A DNA stretch of 64,000 nt from Cepaea nemoralis (Eukaryota > Mollusca > Gastropoda > Stylommatophora > Helicidae): positions 2,093,001 to 2,157,000 of the forward strand of contig JACEFZ010005141.1 of assembly GCA_014155875.1 (NCBI GenBank), in the 5' to 3' direction. The notes beneath the pieces were generated by a model. That model did no database searches and was not told the DNA's origin. It worked only from the letters and a program-made list of their open reading frames with translations. Below, piece by piece: positions 32,573 through 43,154 of this stretch (position 1 is the first letter of the stretch; each line of letters begins with the position of its first letter). The position numbers and the translations under genes were made by a program.

Positions 32573-33402
32573 ATGAGCTTTTACATGACACTGCCCAGTA
32601 ACGTCTCGTTACAAATATACCCGCAAAATAACGCCGGACATTTCTTTGTCAAGTTGTCACAAACTATTGAGCTAATCTACCAGTACGAAGTCGGTTTGGT
32701 CGATATTCAGTTTCCAAACACTTATTTTAAAGTGTTGAAGGGCAAGGTGTGGTTAAAGTACACCCCACCTCCAGACCTAGACGACCCACTCATGAAGATT
32801 ATGCTGCCGCCTGTGCTTTAAAAATCACCAGAAAAATTCATCGCTGAATTGAATAGATTGCTTATCAAGGCTGAGAGATTTATCAATGACCTGCATTGGC
32901 TGCGTCTCGACAATGCCATGCAAGAACATAACCGAATGATGTTCTCTTATAATGCCATCTCGAATAAGGCTCGTTTCCAAATATACTAACAGGGTGCTGA
33001 AGTTAGACTTAGTGACAATTGGCAGACATTTTACAATTTCCCTCCATACATGTCAGCCAGATTGAACCCAGTCTGTCTGGTGTGAGTGAAGTAGATTTGG
33101 ACAAGGGCATGAAAAATGTCTTCATCTATTCCGACATTGTCACCTCGCGGGTGGTCGGAGTGTGATGGTACCATTACTGCGGACTCTACCTGTCATAGAC
33201 ATATCCACCACCTCGGTATTTAGGATGTACGACAAACCAGGAGTATGTACACCTCAGTCGGTTCTTCTTTGACACGGTTGAACTTCTTATAACCGACTTA
33301 TAACGAATTATAACTTCTTATAAACGAGCAGGGGAAACCATTCCCATTCACAGGTGGAACTTCGGTAGTGACGTTACATTTTCGAACAACCAAACGGTTT
33401 GA
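32573..33402 (+). pseudogene. Minor-capsid-like protein, element B, copy 2
   Basis: It starts MSFYMTLPSNVSLQIYP, followed by HFFVKLSQTIEL, YEVGLVDIQFPNTYFKVL and a stop at about 32820. Later blocks in other frames are FIAELNRLL, NVFIYSDIVTSRVVG, VFRMYDKP and, at the end, PFPFTGGTSVVTLHFR with a stop at 33400-33402. Length of about 275 codons and the final beta-strand pattern agree with a jelly-roll minor capsid protein. With copy 1 it forms a tandem duplication. Copies differ considerably, so the duplication is old or the two genes have separate roles. Confidence 0.7.
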
Positions 33403-33414
33403 TCTGTGTTAACA

Positions 33415-33887
33415 ATGGTTAGACACGTCCCAATCCAACGCAACCCCAAACTGTACGAAGAATATTCTGCAATTAAGCCGGAAGCGGTCTCTCTGTTGTT
33501 GTTTTTTTTTTTTTTTTTGTGGGTGGTCGAAGTCAGCGAGGTCATGGTATTGGTAGTTTCTTTAGTGGTCTAGGTCGCAAATACTTCCTTGGTTGAAGAC
33601 TGGTGGTAAAGTTCTACTATGAGAAGGACTGGGGACTGGTTTGCAAGTTGCCCAAGATGCCTTAGCTGGTAGGAATGTCGGTGAGTCCTTCAAAGAACAT
33701 GCCAGGGAAGCCGGTCAACAGTTGCTCCAAGGCGCTGCTCAACACATCAGCGAATCGGGTAGCGGAGTTAGGAAACGCAAACGAGCCGCACCGCCAGGTC
33801 AACCCAGTAAAAGAATAAATCCAGCAGCCAGAAAGCAATCGACTCATAACATTAACACCAGCCGTGACATTCGGATATTTTCTCATA
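33415..33887 (+). pseudogene. Basic Gly-rich core-protein candidate, element B
   Basis: An ATG at 33415 gives MVRHVPIQRNPKLYEEYSAI and then meets a T run (33488-33519) that disrupts the frame. Further blocks are QRGHGIGSFFSGLGRK, then GLQVAQDALAGRNVGESFKE and GVRKRKRAAPPGQPSKRI. Gly-rich and Lys/Arg-rich segments with a likely nuclear-localisation cluster suit a DNA-binding core or scaffold protein. The gene lies immediately before the capsid ATG at 33888. Family name unknown to me. Confidence 0.55.
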
Positions 33888-34329
33888 ATGGCGTTAATTC
33901 ATCCCAAGTCATGCGAGTGTCTATATTCTGGTCTGGATCTGTTTAGTGTGCCTCCCACCCAGGCAGCCGTGGAAGAGGGACAGTTTGTGGAGATTCATCC
34001 ATTGGCCACGTTAGCCTATAGGGCACCCATCAAGTTCTCCATCTGTGGTGTCGGATTAGATTACATAGATTTGTTTAATACTTTTCTCCACGTAAGAGCC
34101 AAAGTTACACTTCCCAATGGTGACGAACTACCGCCCACAGGCGAAGTCGGTCCTATAAATTATTATTTGCATAGTTTTCTCAAGTGGACGTGTCCCTGAA
34201 TGACACTCTTTATTTCACCGAAAGAAAATTCGTAGCCGTACCGGGCCTACTTGGAAGCTCTTATGAATTATGGCGAAAAGGCCAAAAAGAGTTATCTGAC
34301 GTCAGCTCTATACTATCAGGACACTCCTG
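33888..34329 (+). pseudogene. Major capsid protein, N-terminal part, element B
   Basis: After MALIHPKS the frame carries DLFSVPPTQAAVEEGQFVEI, then FSICGVGLDYIDLFNTFLHV and GPINYYLHSF. A frame change near 34178 leads to VDVSLNDTL and another near 34250 to LMNYGEKAKKSYLTSALYYQ. This is the 'F54H12.2-like' capsid family widespread in invertebrate Mavericks. Homology stops at about 34329, where a LINE 3' fragment begins. A C-terminal part lies inverted at 35300-35012. The middle third was not found. Confidence 0.75.
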
Positions 34330-34804
34330 CGTTATATTCATTACGGATTCAAAGAGTATGCTTAGCAAGATGGAGAAAGGAGTGTTTCGTATGGAATGGT
34401 TCTCGTCACTTCAGAGGTCACAGATCGTGATAATTGTATGGATATTTTGCCCTGGCCATGCAGGTGTACGTGGGAATGAATAGGCTGATAGGCTAGCAGG
34501 GAATTTTGGTGGAATTTTGACTATGGACAAAGGGGGGGGGGGGTCGTGCGCTTGTGGGACCAGGTGGAGAAGGCGGAGGAATAGATTGAGAACGCATATG
34601 TGGAAAGAATGAGTTTGCGAAGGATCGGCAGGGGTTCTGGAAGAATCTCAAAACTGAGAGGGAAGACCAGGATAACGTTTAATCATATAGCGATGGGAAC
34701 GATTAGTATTATGCTTCTTTGCTGGCTGTTGAACGAGGGGACGGAGCACGTATGGGAATGTCCTGAGTGCAGTGATGTCGGTTCTTAACTCAACTCAACT
34801 CAAC
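34330..34804 (+). mobile_element. I/Nimb-like LINE 3' fragment at the left inversion breakpoint
   Basis: It starts within RNase H (IFITDSKSMLSKMEKGVFRM, CPGHAGVRGNE followed by a stop, ADRLAG). It continues through a broken region to LNEGTEHVWECPECSDVGS and ends in (AACTC)n at 34786-34804. The 10 bases that follow (ATTCAAACTG) recur inverted at 39971-39980. Confidence 0.8.
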
Positions 34805-35012
34805 ATTCAAACTGACCTAGGTCATCGAAATATAGGACGATCCAATGTGATCTAGAGTGATAGACACTGGTGTCAGTATTGACGATCAAAGCGGTCGGTT
34901 GTGTTCTATCAATGTGTCTAGGCACCTGATCCCTAGCGCACACGTTGACTAGCGGAAGGCGTCGAACAAACAGGTCAGACATGAGTAATTGTCCTAGTCG
35001 TTGGGTATCCAT
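34805..35012 (-). pseudogene. Adenain-like protease, N-terminal part, element B, inverted
   Basis: On the minus strand an ATG at 35012 starts MDTQRLGQLLMSDLF. Then come CARDQVP, ALIVNTDTS and SHWIVLYFDDLGQFE, where the His of SHW is the expected catalytic His of the maturation protease. The reading ends abruptly at the LINE tail. The remaining half, with FDS-like, Gln and Cys motifs, lies 5 kb away on the plus strand at 39971. The ATG overlaps the capsid stop by one base (TAATG). Confidence 0.75.
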
Positions 35013-35300
35013 TATGCTACGTAATCTGTTAGCACTGGTCTCGTCTTGGAAACTTCTAGGACAGAGTCGAGTTCCGCGTATATGAAGACTTGCAGAGGTG
35101 CATACGTTATAAGGGCACACTTTAGTTCTAGTGACAATGGGCGAGATTTCGCCAATTCAAACTGCTCCCCGTATAATATACTGGGAAGCAGATCAAAAGC
35201 GTAGAGAGCGTACCCATGACTAAAACTTTCAAAATTGATGCTATTCCCAAATTGGTACCATGGAAATCTCGCACTACTGACTCGTGGTTTAATTCACGGT
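35012..35300 (-). pseudogene. Major capsid protein, C-terminal part, element B, inverted
   Basis: The minus-strand frame from about 35300 includes NSINFESFSHGYALYAFDLL, EQFELAKSRPLSLELKCALI and YAELDSVLEVSKTRPVLTDY, ending TAA at 35012-35014. The GY-x-LYAFDL and E(V/I)-x-x-x-R...DY endings are those of the same capsid family as the plus-strand N-terminal part at 33888. Opposite orientation and the 1-base overlap with the protease start show that capsid and protease were originally adjacent and were flipped together. Confidence 0.7.
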
Positions 35301-35354
35301 TAAGGGTTTTCCTGTTGCATTACGCCCATCTACCATCAAACTTAAATAGCTTAA

Positions 35355-35592
35355 TTGATAATGACGGAATATGAACCTGTGCTTGTATATAGATGTGAGG
35401 CGTGCACAATGAGCAGACAAGCTGAAAAACATCTGATAGCTGATGTGGTTTCTGAGGAAAATGCAAAGAATACCATGGACAGATAGAAATACCAATGAAC
35501 ACGTCCTTCAATAGGCAAATGAAGATCGTAAACTGATTAGAGACATTAGACGTAGACAGTCAAAATATTTTGGGCATGTTATGAGACCGATT
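35355..35592 (+). pseudogene. Short LINE RT C-terminal fragment
   Basis: In drifting frames the plus strand reads YEPVLVYRCEACTMSRQAEK and then segments matching the minus-strand LINE at 42494-43141 (EPILLYGCEAWTMSSQAEKH, DRKLIRRRQSQFFGHVMRR). Only about 240 nt remain. It abuts a minus-strand LINE fragment of another family at 35594. Confidence 0.65.
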
Positions 35593-35593
35593 T

Positions 35594-37478
35594 CTTGCCT
35601 GTGTGTATAATGGCCCCTGCCCCACTCCGCCACCCTGTTTACTGCCGCCTGTAAGTCTTTCGCCAAACTAGCCCAGTCTCTGCCCTGTCTGTACACCAGC
35701 ACAGCATCTGCAGAAAGCACGCTGAGTAGGGTGAGGACAGACAAGCTTCGTGTAGAGTGGCTTGCTTCGCTTCGGAAGTCACTGGTGGCAAGCATCGTCT
35801 GGATCTTTTTTCCGGGGCATGCTGGTGTGCTGGCGAATGAACAGGCAGACAGTTTGGCTTGGTGGAGTATTGATGCATGATAAGGCAGACGTGGTTGCGG
35901 CCTTGTGGGAGCAGGTGTACACCTCGGAGTAGCAAATGGATCACCATGGTCTGGCAAGAATGCGACAGCGAGGAGTGACGAGGGGATCTCGCCGATGCTC
36001 GACGCTTAGAGGAAAGGCGAGACGCACATATAATCAGATTGCTACTGGTACTATTGGGGTTGGAACTCTTCGCTGGCTTCTTAGGATGGGGACGGAGCGC
36101 TTATGGAAATGCCCCCAATGCTGTGATGTCGGTTCCTAAATCAATCAATCAATCAATCTGCAAATGTCAAGATTCTACCCACATCTGGTGTCTCAATAGC
36201 TGCGATTTTCCTGGTGTAGACATTAAAGAGCACTGGGGACAAGGCAGATCCCTGCGGCAACCCAGATGTAGTAGTACAGGGGTCAGATGTCCAGGAACCC
36301 ATACGAAGTTCAACCTTACGCTGATAAAGGACCGCCACAACCCATCTAACAAGGCAAGGACAGACCTCCATGTCCAACAGTGTGTGTATCAGCCGATCAA
36401 ACCTGACCCTGTTATACGCATCCTCCAGGTCAAGAGCTACTGCCATTGTCTCCTGTTTGTCCTGGAAGTCATCAAATGTAAAAGTTAAAGCATTGGCCCA
36501 TGTGTCCTTCACGTGCCGGTAACTCCCGAGTCTTGAGGAAGCAGATTACGACTTTCCAAATGTCGCTGGAGTCTGCGTGCTAATATCCTTTCGAGGACTT
36601 TGCCATACATGTTTTGCAGGGTTATGATTCGGTATCCATTAAGTCCTTACCTGGCTTTGGGAGTGGGACCAGGTATCTATGCAGCCAATCGTGGGGTATT
36701 TCCGCCGTATTGATGCTTAGGTTGAAACAAAGAGCCATCTCCTCCAAGTCCCCATCATTTATGTTCCTCAAATGGGAGTACCTCACCCGATGCGGACCTA
36801 GCGCTGTCTTTAGCCCGATTCAGTACCAGTCTAATATCCTCCACTTTAATCTCACAGTCCTCCTTCCTAGTTTCATAGTGACCCGTGACAAGGCTTCGAC
36901 AGTATCTCTAATAGCCCTGTCTTGCTGATCCGTCTGTTTTAAAAATCGCACAAGAAAAGCCTCCCCTTTGTCCTTGTCAGTTGTCATAGGTCGGTTGTTA
37001 TCATCATAAACGGTACCATGTGTACTCGGCATCGCCTGTCTCTTCACCTGCCGGTGCAGTCTCCAGAATTTTCCCAATGCCACATCCCCACCGACTTCAT
37101 TCATAAACTGTTCTCACTTAATGCTCTTTGCCCCTGCTGCCTGGAGTTTAAAATTTTGTACCTTTACTTTTTTATATCATTTAGCCTCTTCCAATTCTGT
37201 GTCAATTGAATTGGTTGCTCTCCGCACCCTCTGCCAATCCCTTATGGCAGCCCTCTTTTCCCTCCATGAATTATCCACCTCTGGTGTCCACCATGGTGGT
37301 TGGGTGAAGATTCTTGTTGGTTTAGATCTTCCCTGTAATCTAAGGCGCCCCAAGAGCGAAGAGTAGTCGCGATCATAACTGAATGCCCTGCAAGCTCTTA
37401 TAGTTCTAACTGTGCTGGACTTAGGTATCAGCACAGAACAGGGGAGGTGGTCACTTGCATGGTCTCCAAGGTATCCAA
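35594..37478 (-). pseudogene. I/Nimb-like LINE, endonuclease end and RT, interrupted
   Basis: Minus-strand blocks in order: GDHASDHLPC and IPKSSTVRTIRACRAFSYDR (endonuclease end, 37478-37330), PPWWTPEVDNSWREKRAAI, FWRLHRQVKRQA, then RT motifs VALDLEDAYNRV (catalytic Asp region), SGLPQGSALSPVLFNVY, and the Y/FAD motif at 36153-36165. The last is split by a plus-strand LINE insertion and resumes at 35705 with ADAVLVYRQGRDW and LQAAVNRVAEWG. The first half of the catalytic FADD-like motif therefore lies on one side of the insertion and the second half on the other. Confidence 0.8.
35706..36166 (+). mobile_element. I/Nimb-like LINE 3' end nested in the minus-strand RT
   Basis: Plus-strand RNase H end (STLSRVRTDKLRVEWLASLR, FFPGHAGVLANEQADSL), a frame-broken middle, and MGTERLWKCPQCCDVGS are followed by (AATC)n at 36138-36158. 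ATCTGCA flanks it on both sides (about 35708 and 36157), a short target duplication. It is the youngest of these nested LINE pieces. Confidence 0.75.
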
Positions 37479-39650
37479 TATGGTGGCCTACTGGTGATGT
37501 CAGATGATGACATGGAAGAACTGGCCAGGGAATTCAACACCAGTATCCAGAGGGGTCAGATGAAAGAAGAATGGCTACACAGCTACTTGCTGCCGCTGCC
37601 AAAACCAAACAAATACCATTCCAAGATAAGCGGCTACAAAATCATTACGATGCAGAACACTGCTGGCAAGCTACTGGAGAAAATTGTAGCACACAGACTT
37701 GCTTGTGACTTGGAACAACTTGGCTGCTTCCCGCCCACACTTGGAGGATACAGACGTAACAAAGAGTCATGACTGAATGCGGCGGTCTTTGCTCAAGATG
37801 ATTACGAAGGATTTCAGGTCAGAGAAGAGACATGTGCGGCCGCCATAGACTTAGGGGACGCATACAATAGAGTATCCTTCGAGCACTTGATGCAAACCCT
37901 CCTCAGACTGAAAGTGCACCCTCACCTTGTACGATGGATAGCTGCAGTTCTGCTCCAAAGGAAGGTGGTGCTAAGATGCGGGAGTTGGTCTTCTGAGCCG
38001 ATAACGATATGGCAAGGATTGCCGCAGGGTTCACCACTGTCACCAATACTATTCAACGCGTATACGGTGCCGATCACTGAACGGAGGGGTAGGACTCGTC
38101 ATTTGCTGACGATATTCTCGTGTATCGACAGGGTCGAAATAGACAGGCGGTTGCCAATGATATGCAAGGCGAACTAGATCGAATTTCCTCATGGTGTGAT
38201 GATGCCAGTGCCCTTGTCAACCCTGCAAAGGCGTCGGTCACATAGTTCTCCCTAAACAACCATATTGTGAACACAGACCTGTGAACACAGACACTGTAAG
38301 AATGGATGGGAGCATTTTGAGTAGAACCTAGTCAATGACATATCTTGGCGTGAGGATTGATCGTAGCCTGTTCTTCAGAGATCATGTCGATTATGTCATA
38401 ACGAAAGCTTGAAAAGGTTTGTCAGCAATGAGAGTCATGGCGACTGCAAATATCGAGCAAAGACTGCTAATACTTCTGTTCCAAGAGTGGTGCTTTCACG
38501 CATCGAGTATGCCCTAGCCATCCTCACTGTCAGCCCTACACAGATTGGAAGACTTGAAAAGGTACAAAGCGAAGCCAATGCGCATCATTTTAGGCTGCAC
38601 AAGAGACACCAGCTGTGTAGCAATGAGATACCTCATTGACTTCCCGACAATGGAACACAGGATCAAGATCTGGAGAGCTCGTGCTCGCTATATTCAGAGA
38701 AAAGGGTGACAGGATAAAGAGGGGCAAATCATGGATGGGTCAGGCGGAAGATGTCGTTAGACAGGTCTGCAGTCTTACCAGTATCGACCCCGACAAGGAA
38801 TGGGTGCCGGTGCCTCCAGCTTTTAAGTGCACTTTCTTCTGCATTATCACACTCGACAGAGGGCGCAGAGAGCATAACCCTGCCGCTGTCAATGCAGAGG
38901 TCAACGCGCTCATCTACGAACACTCAGATAGCCCCGAAGTGCTCATCTATACAGATGGATCTGTTGTAAAGCAGCAGAGAAGTTCGTGGGCATTTACAGC
39001 CTGTTCTACGGGCCGAACCGTTCAAGAATCCAGTGGTGCCCACTCTATGACCACGAGCAGCATGACGATGGAGGTGATGGCAGTTACACAGGGTTTCATA
39101 TGGCTGGAATCACAGCATTATACCAACGTGTGTGTACTAAATGATTCAATGAGCATGATTCAGAAGGTCGAAGCTGGATCTGTACGTAGACAGTGGACTG
39201 AGTCGCTGCGGAAGTCTGTTGTCCGTAAAGTCACCTTCATCTTCGTCCCGGGACATGCGGGAGTCGAGGGAAATGAACGAGCAGATAAACTGCCTGACTC
39301 TGCACCCCCGGTAGATGGCAAGCCCATGGATCGTGCTGATGTTATTAACGTCCTTAAAGATATGGCGAGAATAGAGGAATTTGACGTCAGTGAATCCGCA
39401 TCGCTGTCCAGGATGAAAGACATGGGAGTAAGAATCGGCACGGCCAGACGCGAGAGGTACATCAAGAAAATGAGGTGCCTCGTCAACCAACACAGAACTG
39501 GCACTATTAGCCACCAGGCGTTGATGCATATGCTGGGGGGGGGGGGAGGATCTGAACACCTATGGACCTGTCCGGAGTGCAATGAAGATACCCCAACTTA
39601 TAACTGATAACTAATAACTCTGAATAATTCATAGTTGGTTATATATGAAG
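37479..39650 (+). pseudogene. I/Nimb-like LINE, RT and intact-looking RNase H with CCHC-like tail
   Basis: Plus-strand RT blocks: DDMEELAREFNTSIQRGQMK, YLLPLPKPNKYHSKISGYK, GGYRRNKES, AAIDLGDAYNRVSFEHL, WQGLPQGSPLSPILFNAY and a frame-broken palm end. From 38636 to 39607 a 323-codon ORF carries a linker (GKSWMGQAEDVVRQVCSL), then RNase H with YTDGSV, TMEVMAVTQGF, LNDSMSMIQK and PGHAGVEGNERADKL, and a C-terminal HRTGTISHQAL...HLWTCPECNED. The four expected RNase H acidic positions look present. The copy begins abruptly at 37479 against the minus-strand copy and ends in (ATAACT)-type repeats near 39625. Confidence 0.85.
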
Positions 39651-39659
39651 GCAGGATAT

Positions 39660-39970
39660 AATCGGTCACATTAGTAGAGCCTGCCTGCTAGGGAAGGGGC
39701 AGGGGACGTCCCTCAGAAGTCCATACGCCCGTTTACCAGATGTTCCACGTTCACGACCAGCCTACCCGTGGCCATTCAGTCTTCTGCACATCGGTCCACC
39801 TTAAACTTGTGGGTTTATAATCGGAGTTTTCCATCTCCTAGATTGGCCGCTGTAATAGCTAACGGGCCCAATCTACCCGGGGGCAAGAGGTTTCAGCGCC
39901 GCATTCCTGGCGAACACAGTAGATACATGTATACAGGGAACATGTATATGGGGAACATGTATACGGGAAA
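39660..39970 (-). mobile_element. Inverted LINE 5' untranslated fragment at the right breakpoint
   Basis: 39670-39905 is the reverse complement of part of the LINE 5' region at 29985-30180 (for example TTATAATCGGAGTTTTCC against GGAAAACTCCAAATATAAAC). It is followed by three GGGAACATGTATAC-like repeats (39936-39968). It abuts CAGTTTGAAT and the protease C-terminal part. Confidence 0.7.
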
Positions 39971-40270
39971 CAGTTTGAATATTTCTATTCATTTGGCTTG
40001 CCACTATTACACGCCGAAATTATCCGCTTTACACGACGTAACTCGGACAAACCACTGTATACAACACCCGCATATTACAAGACATTAATAACGCCTCTTG
40101 TGGTCAGTACGACTTGTATTTCTTGGTGATGAAATGCCACGGCGCGAGTATATCACGTATCCTGCAACTATTTGGACACAAACAATAAGTGAACGACCGT
40201 CTCGTGTTTCGATTGGTTACCCCGTGGTTAAAAAAGACAAACCCAGACATAGTTAAAGCCACTCGATAAA
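39971..40270 (+). pseudogene. Adenain-like protease, C-terminal part, element B
   Basis: The plus-strand frame begins QFEYFYSFGLPLLHAEI, the FDS(F/Y)G-type motif with Tyr in place of Asp. After a frame change it gives NTRILQDINNASCGQYDLYF, holding the Gln and catalytic Cys, then HGASISRILQLFG, a stop, and VNDRLVFRLV. These motifs complete the protease whose N-terminal half is inverted at 34805-35012. The first ten bases duplicate the target sequence at the left breakpoint. Confidence 0.75.
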
Positions 40271-40321
40271 CTCACCCTGACGAACTGTCCACACTCGTGT
40301 TTCGTGTCTACAACGATCAAG

Positions 40322-40756
40322 ATGTCTACACCCAACTTGATATTCATGTCAAGAACGGCCGATATGCCCAGACCGCTAGCCAACGGTTTGAAAGCGGTGA
40401 CAGTTTCTCAAGACAGAGGAACGACGACACTACGTCTACGTCAGTATTTTTGAGAATCTGAGGTGAAATACCCTTCCAAGGTGGGGATTACACTCACGAG
40501 CGCAGAGTTTAAATCTCTCCTATCGATGAAGGATGACATTCTAGCTGATTTTGATAAACCAACTTATGGTTACCAACCACTCGAGTTGTCTGGTAGAGAC
40601 CAATTTACCTACAAGCCAGACAAGTCTACGTATACCAACAGTCAAGACACACCTCTGAAAGACCAGACATCTTTCTACAATAACCAAATCTCTCTGATCG
40701 CTTTGGGTCGTAAATGGAGCCTGCTTTGTAACTTAATAGATGTTGTCTACCAATAA
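40322..40756 (+). pseudogene. PC4/p15-like single-strand-DNA-binding protein, element B
   Basis: An ATG at 40322 starts MSTPNLIFMSRTADMP. The conserved part reads TTLRLRQYF, a TGA, ESEVKYPSKVGITLTSAEFK. The pattern I-R-x-Y ... YP-x-K-x-G-x-x-L-T-x-x-E-F/W is that of PC4-like domains, which bind single-stranded DNA and are often encoded by Mavericks. The C-terminal extension includes DKPTYGYQPLEL and ends DVVYQ with TAA at 40754-40756. AATAAA overlaps the stop. One nonsense codon near 40450 is the only defect seen. Confidence 0.65.
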
Positions 40757-41830
40757 AAGTCATGTGAAAATGTTACTTTTTTGTTTGGTTTCTTTTGTCT
40801 CTCTGTTCTCCTGTGTATTGTGTGTGTGACCTTTGTTAGTGTCTCTGTACTTGTGTATGTATGTATGTGTGTGTGCCTTTGTGTTTGCGTATTTGTCTCT
40901 TTTCTTGTGATATCTCTGTACTTGTGTGTGACTTTTACACATTCCGATAAAGAGCCTTGTATCTCTACCAGTGATACAGCTACTATTACTACTACAGCTG
41001 TCGCTACAACTACTACTATTACGACTACTATTACGATTACTACTACTATTGCCATTACTACTTCTATGATAATCACCCATTCATATCACTCCCAAGGTTT
41101 TACTGGTAACATTTCAAAATGCCACAGATAATGCTACTATTGCTAATACTATTACTACTACAACTATTACCACTACAACTATTACCACCACCGCTACTCA
41201 CTTAATGACTTTTCTGTACGCGCCTGCTGACGAAACATGTGTGTTAATGGTTATGAACCGACCGCCTGCGACGGCCCGCCACCGATGAATCACTTCAACA
41301 AGCAACCGTCCGCCCACCCCGCCCACTTAATGATTATGCATACGGCACTGATGACGTGCGAAAGATACCCGCCGACCTAGGATAATGGTAATAGTATAAA
41401 TGTTGTAGTGGTTGTAGTAGTTGTTGTAGCAGTTGTACTGGTAAGAGTTGTAACAGTAGTGGAGCTATTAGTAAAAGTTGTAGAATGGGTTCGAATCCCC
41501 TCTTCACATCTATCTCAAGATCGACATTCACAAGGCATCCACAGCAGCGTAGGTATTAGTAGTGGTAACAGTAGTAGAAGTATTAGTTGTGGTAACAGTA
41601 GTAGAATGGGTTCGAATCCCCTCTTCAGACAAATCACTCTCAAGACACAGCTTTAAGTCATGACCAACCACCGCCCGCAGCCACTAGCAACCAACCACCA
41701 CCACCAACTAATCACACCCTCCAATACAATTTAATGGGTCACTTGACCACCTCTTGACCACACCAACTCTTTTCTCCCCCATCCTCCTCTTCCTCCCACC
41801 CACATAGGACCCACAATAACAACGCTCTCT
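40739..41830 (+). repeat. 3' terminal region of Maverick-like element B
   Basis: From the last codons of the PC4-like gene onward, 1.1 kb is shared with 19425-20520, with trinucleotide ACT/ATT tracts, GTAGTAG tracts and two copies of GGGTTCGAATCCCCTCTTCA (41484 and 41608). No coding sequence. Its place after the last gene suggests an element end, but no inverted partner was found within the window, so a terminal inverted repeat is unproven. Confidence 0.65.
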
Positions 41831-41859
41831 TCCACTACTATTCCTACTGTGACGGGATG

Positions 41860-42478
41860 GCCCGAATCTCATAGCGTTTTTATTAGGTTCGGATAGCACT
41901 CAGTAAACCCCATTTATGTATTTCTGTATCAGGGGGGTACGGGGTGTCAGGCATTGGTAGCATCTTTGGCAAAGATGACTCTCATGTCCTTTTCAGGACC
42001 CATCCCCCACTGGTCCAAGCCTGATACCCAGCTCGTGCCTGTGGCTCCTAGTAGCTGTCAGCATGCGACAGCGGCCACCCCCGGGCAACAGCTGTGAGAG
42101 GCTGGGTATCCGATTTGGTGTCAAACCAAGAGGTAAACTAGGGTATGCCTACCAGCATGTGAAGACAGGATTCGGCAGACTGCGAGGAAGAAATCATTCC
42201 TGATTCAACGGGCAAGACGGCGTTTACCTGCAAAGCGTTGTGGAACGTAATGAGCACGGCAAGGCACGTAGAGCGCCCTGGTCATCCACTGCACCTGTAT
42301 TCGTCTCCAGTCGTCTCGACTTGTCTTGCCACTGGACTCAGATGGACTCAGGCGAGAGAGTGAGGTCGATGAATTGCGCAACTCTTCCTCACTTTAATCC
42401 AAGTCATCGCGCAAGTCATTCTTCATCCAACGTCACAACAACAACAACAACATTTCTGTATCGTTTTATATTGGGTCT
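41860..42478 (+). other. LINE 5'-UTR-like sequence, unassigned
   Basis: GC-richer sequence with phrases such as CTGTGAGAGGCTGGGTATCC and an ACAACAACAACAACA tract resembles untranslated leaders of RTE-type LINEs or associated SINEs. No ORF. It abuts the tail of the minus-strand LINE at 42479. The relation is uncertain. Confidence 0.35.
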
Positions 42479-43150
42479 ATATCCATCCATCCATCATGTG
42501 CCATGCCGGTAAGCGTGGGCGGTCATGTTTTGCCATCTCACTCGATCACCATAGTCGTGGATCAGCTCTGTGTTTCTGTCTCGACCATGCCACGAGGCCA
42601 AGTCATCCAGGTATTTGCTTCTAGGTCTTCCCCTTGGTCTGTTATCTTCGATCTTACCAGTTGTCACCAAGTTCTCCAATTCATTTCTTCTCATAACATG
42701 CCCAAAAAATTGTGACTGTCTGCGTCTAATCAGTTTACGATCTTCATTTGTTTCTTGAAGAACTTGTTCATTGGTCTTTCTGGCTGTCCATGGTATTCTT
42801 TGCATTTTCCTCAGAAACCACATTTCCACAGCCATCAGATGTTTTTCAGCTTGACTGCTCATTGTCCAAGCTTCACATCCATATAAAAGTATAGGTTCTA
42901 TGTAGCACCTCAACACTCGTTTTCTCGTTTCAATTGACATCTTTTTATTGGTCAGTATGTTTTTCATCTTGCTAAAGGCTACTTTAGACATGGCGATTCT
43001 TGTTCTAATCTCTTCAAGGCATCTCCCATCAGATGTTATAACTGTTCCGAGATAACTTGCTGAAGAATATTCCCATTTCCTTGTATATTCATTGGCACCT
43101 TTCCGTCTTGACAGACGATAGTTTGGTACATTGTGCTTCAAAAAGGCTTA
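42479..43150 (-). pseudogene. 5'-truncated RTE-like LINE, RT C-terminal region
   Basis: A 215-codon minus-strand ORF has ASYLGTVITSDGRCLEEIRT, YIEPILLYGCEAWTMSSQAE, VEMWFLRKMQRIPWTARK, QFFGHVMRRNELE and GRPRSKYLDDL, ending HAYRHGT. This is the RT connection and C-terminal region of an RTE-like element. The tail reads GGCACATGATGGATGGATGG on the minus strand (42482-42506). Its ORF is undamaged over this length, so the insertion is probably recent. The left side of the next LTR element begins at 43155. Confidence 0.8.
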
Positions 43151-43154
43151 ATAA

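Noticed and set aside
35215..35376. Plus-strand ORF starting MTKTFKIDAIPKLVPW
   Set aside because: It overlaps, on the opposite strand, the well-supported C-terminal capsid remnant of element B; no motif of its own.
41860..43150. Twin-priming inversion of one LINE
   Set aside because: The presumed 5' sequence lies beyond the tail of the minus-strand LINE, not upstream of it, so the geometry does not fit twin priming.
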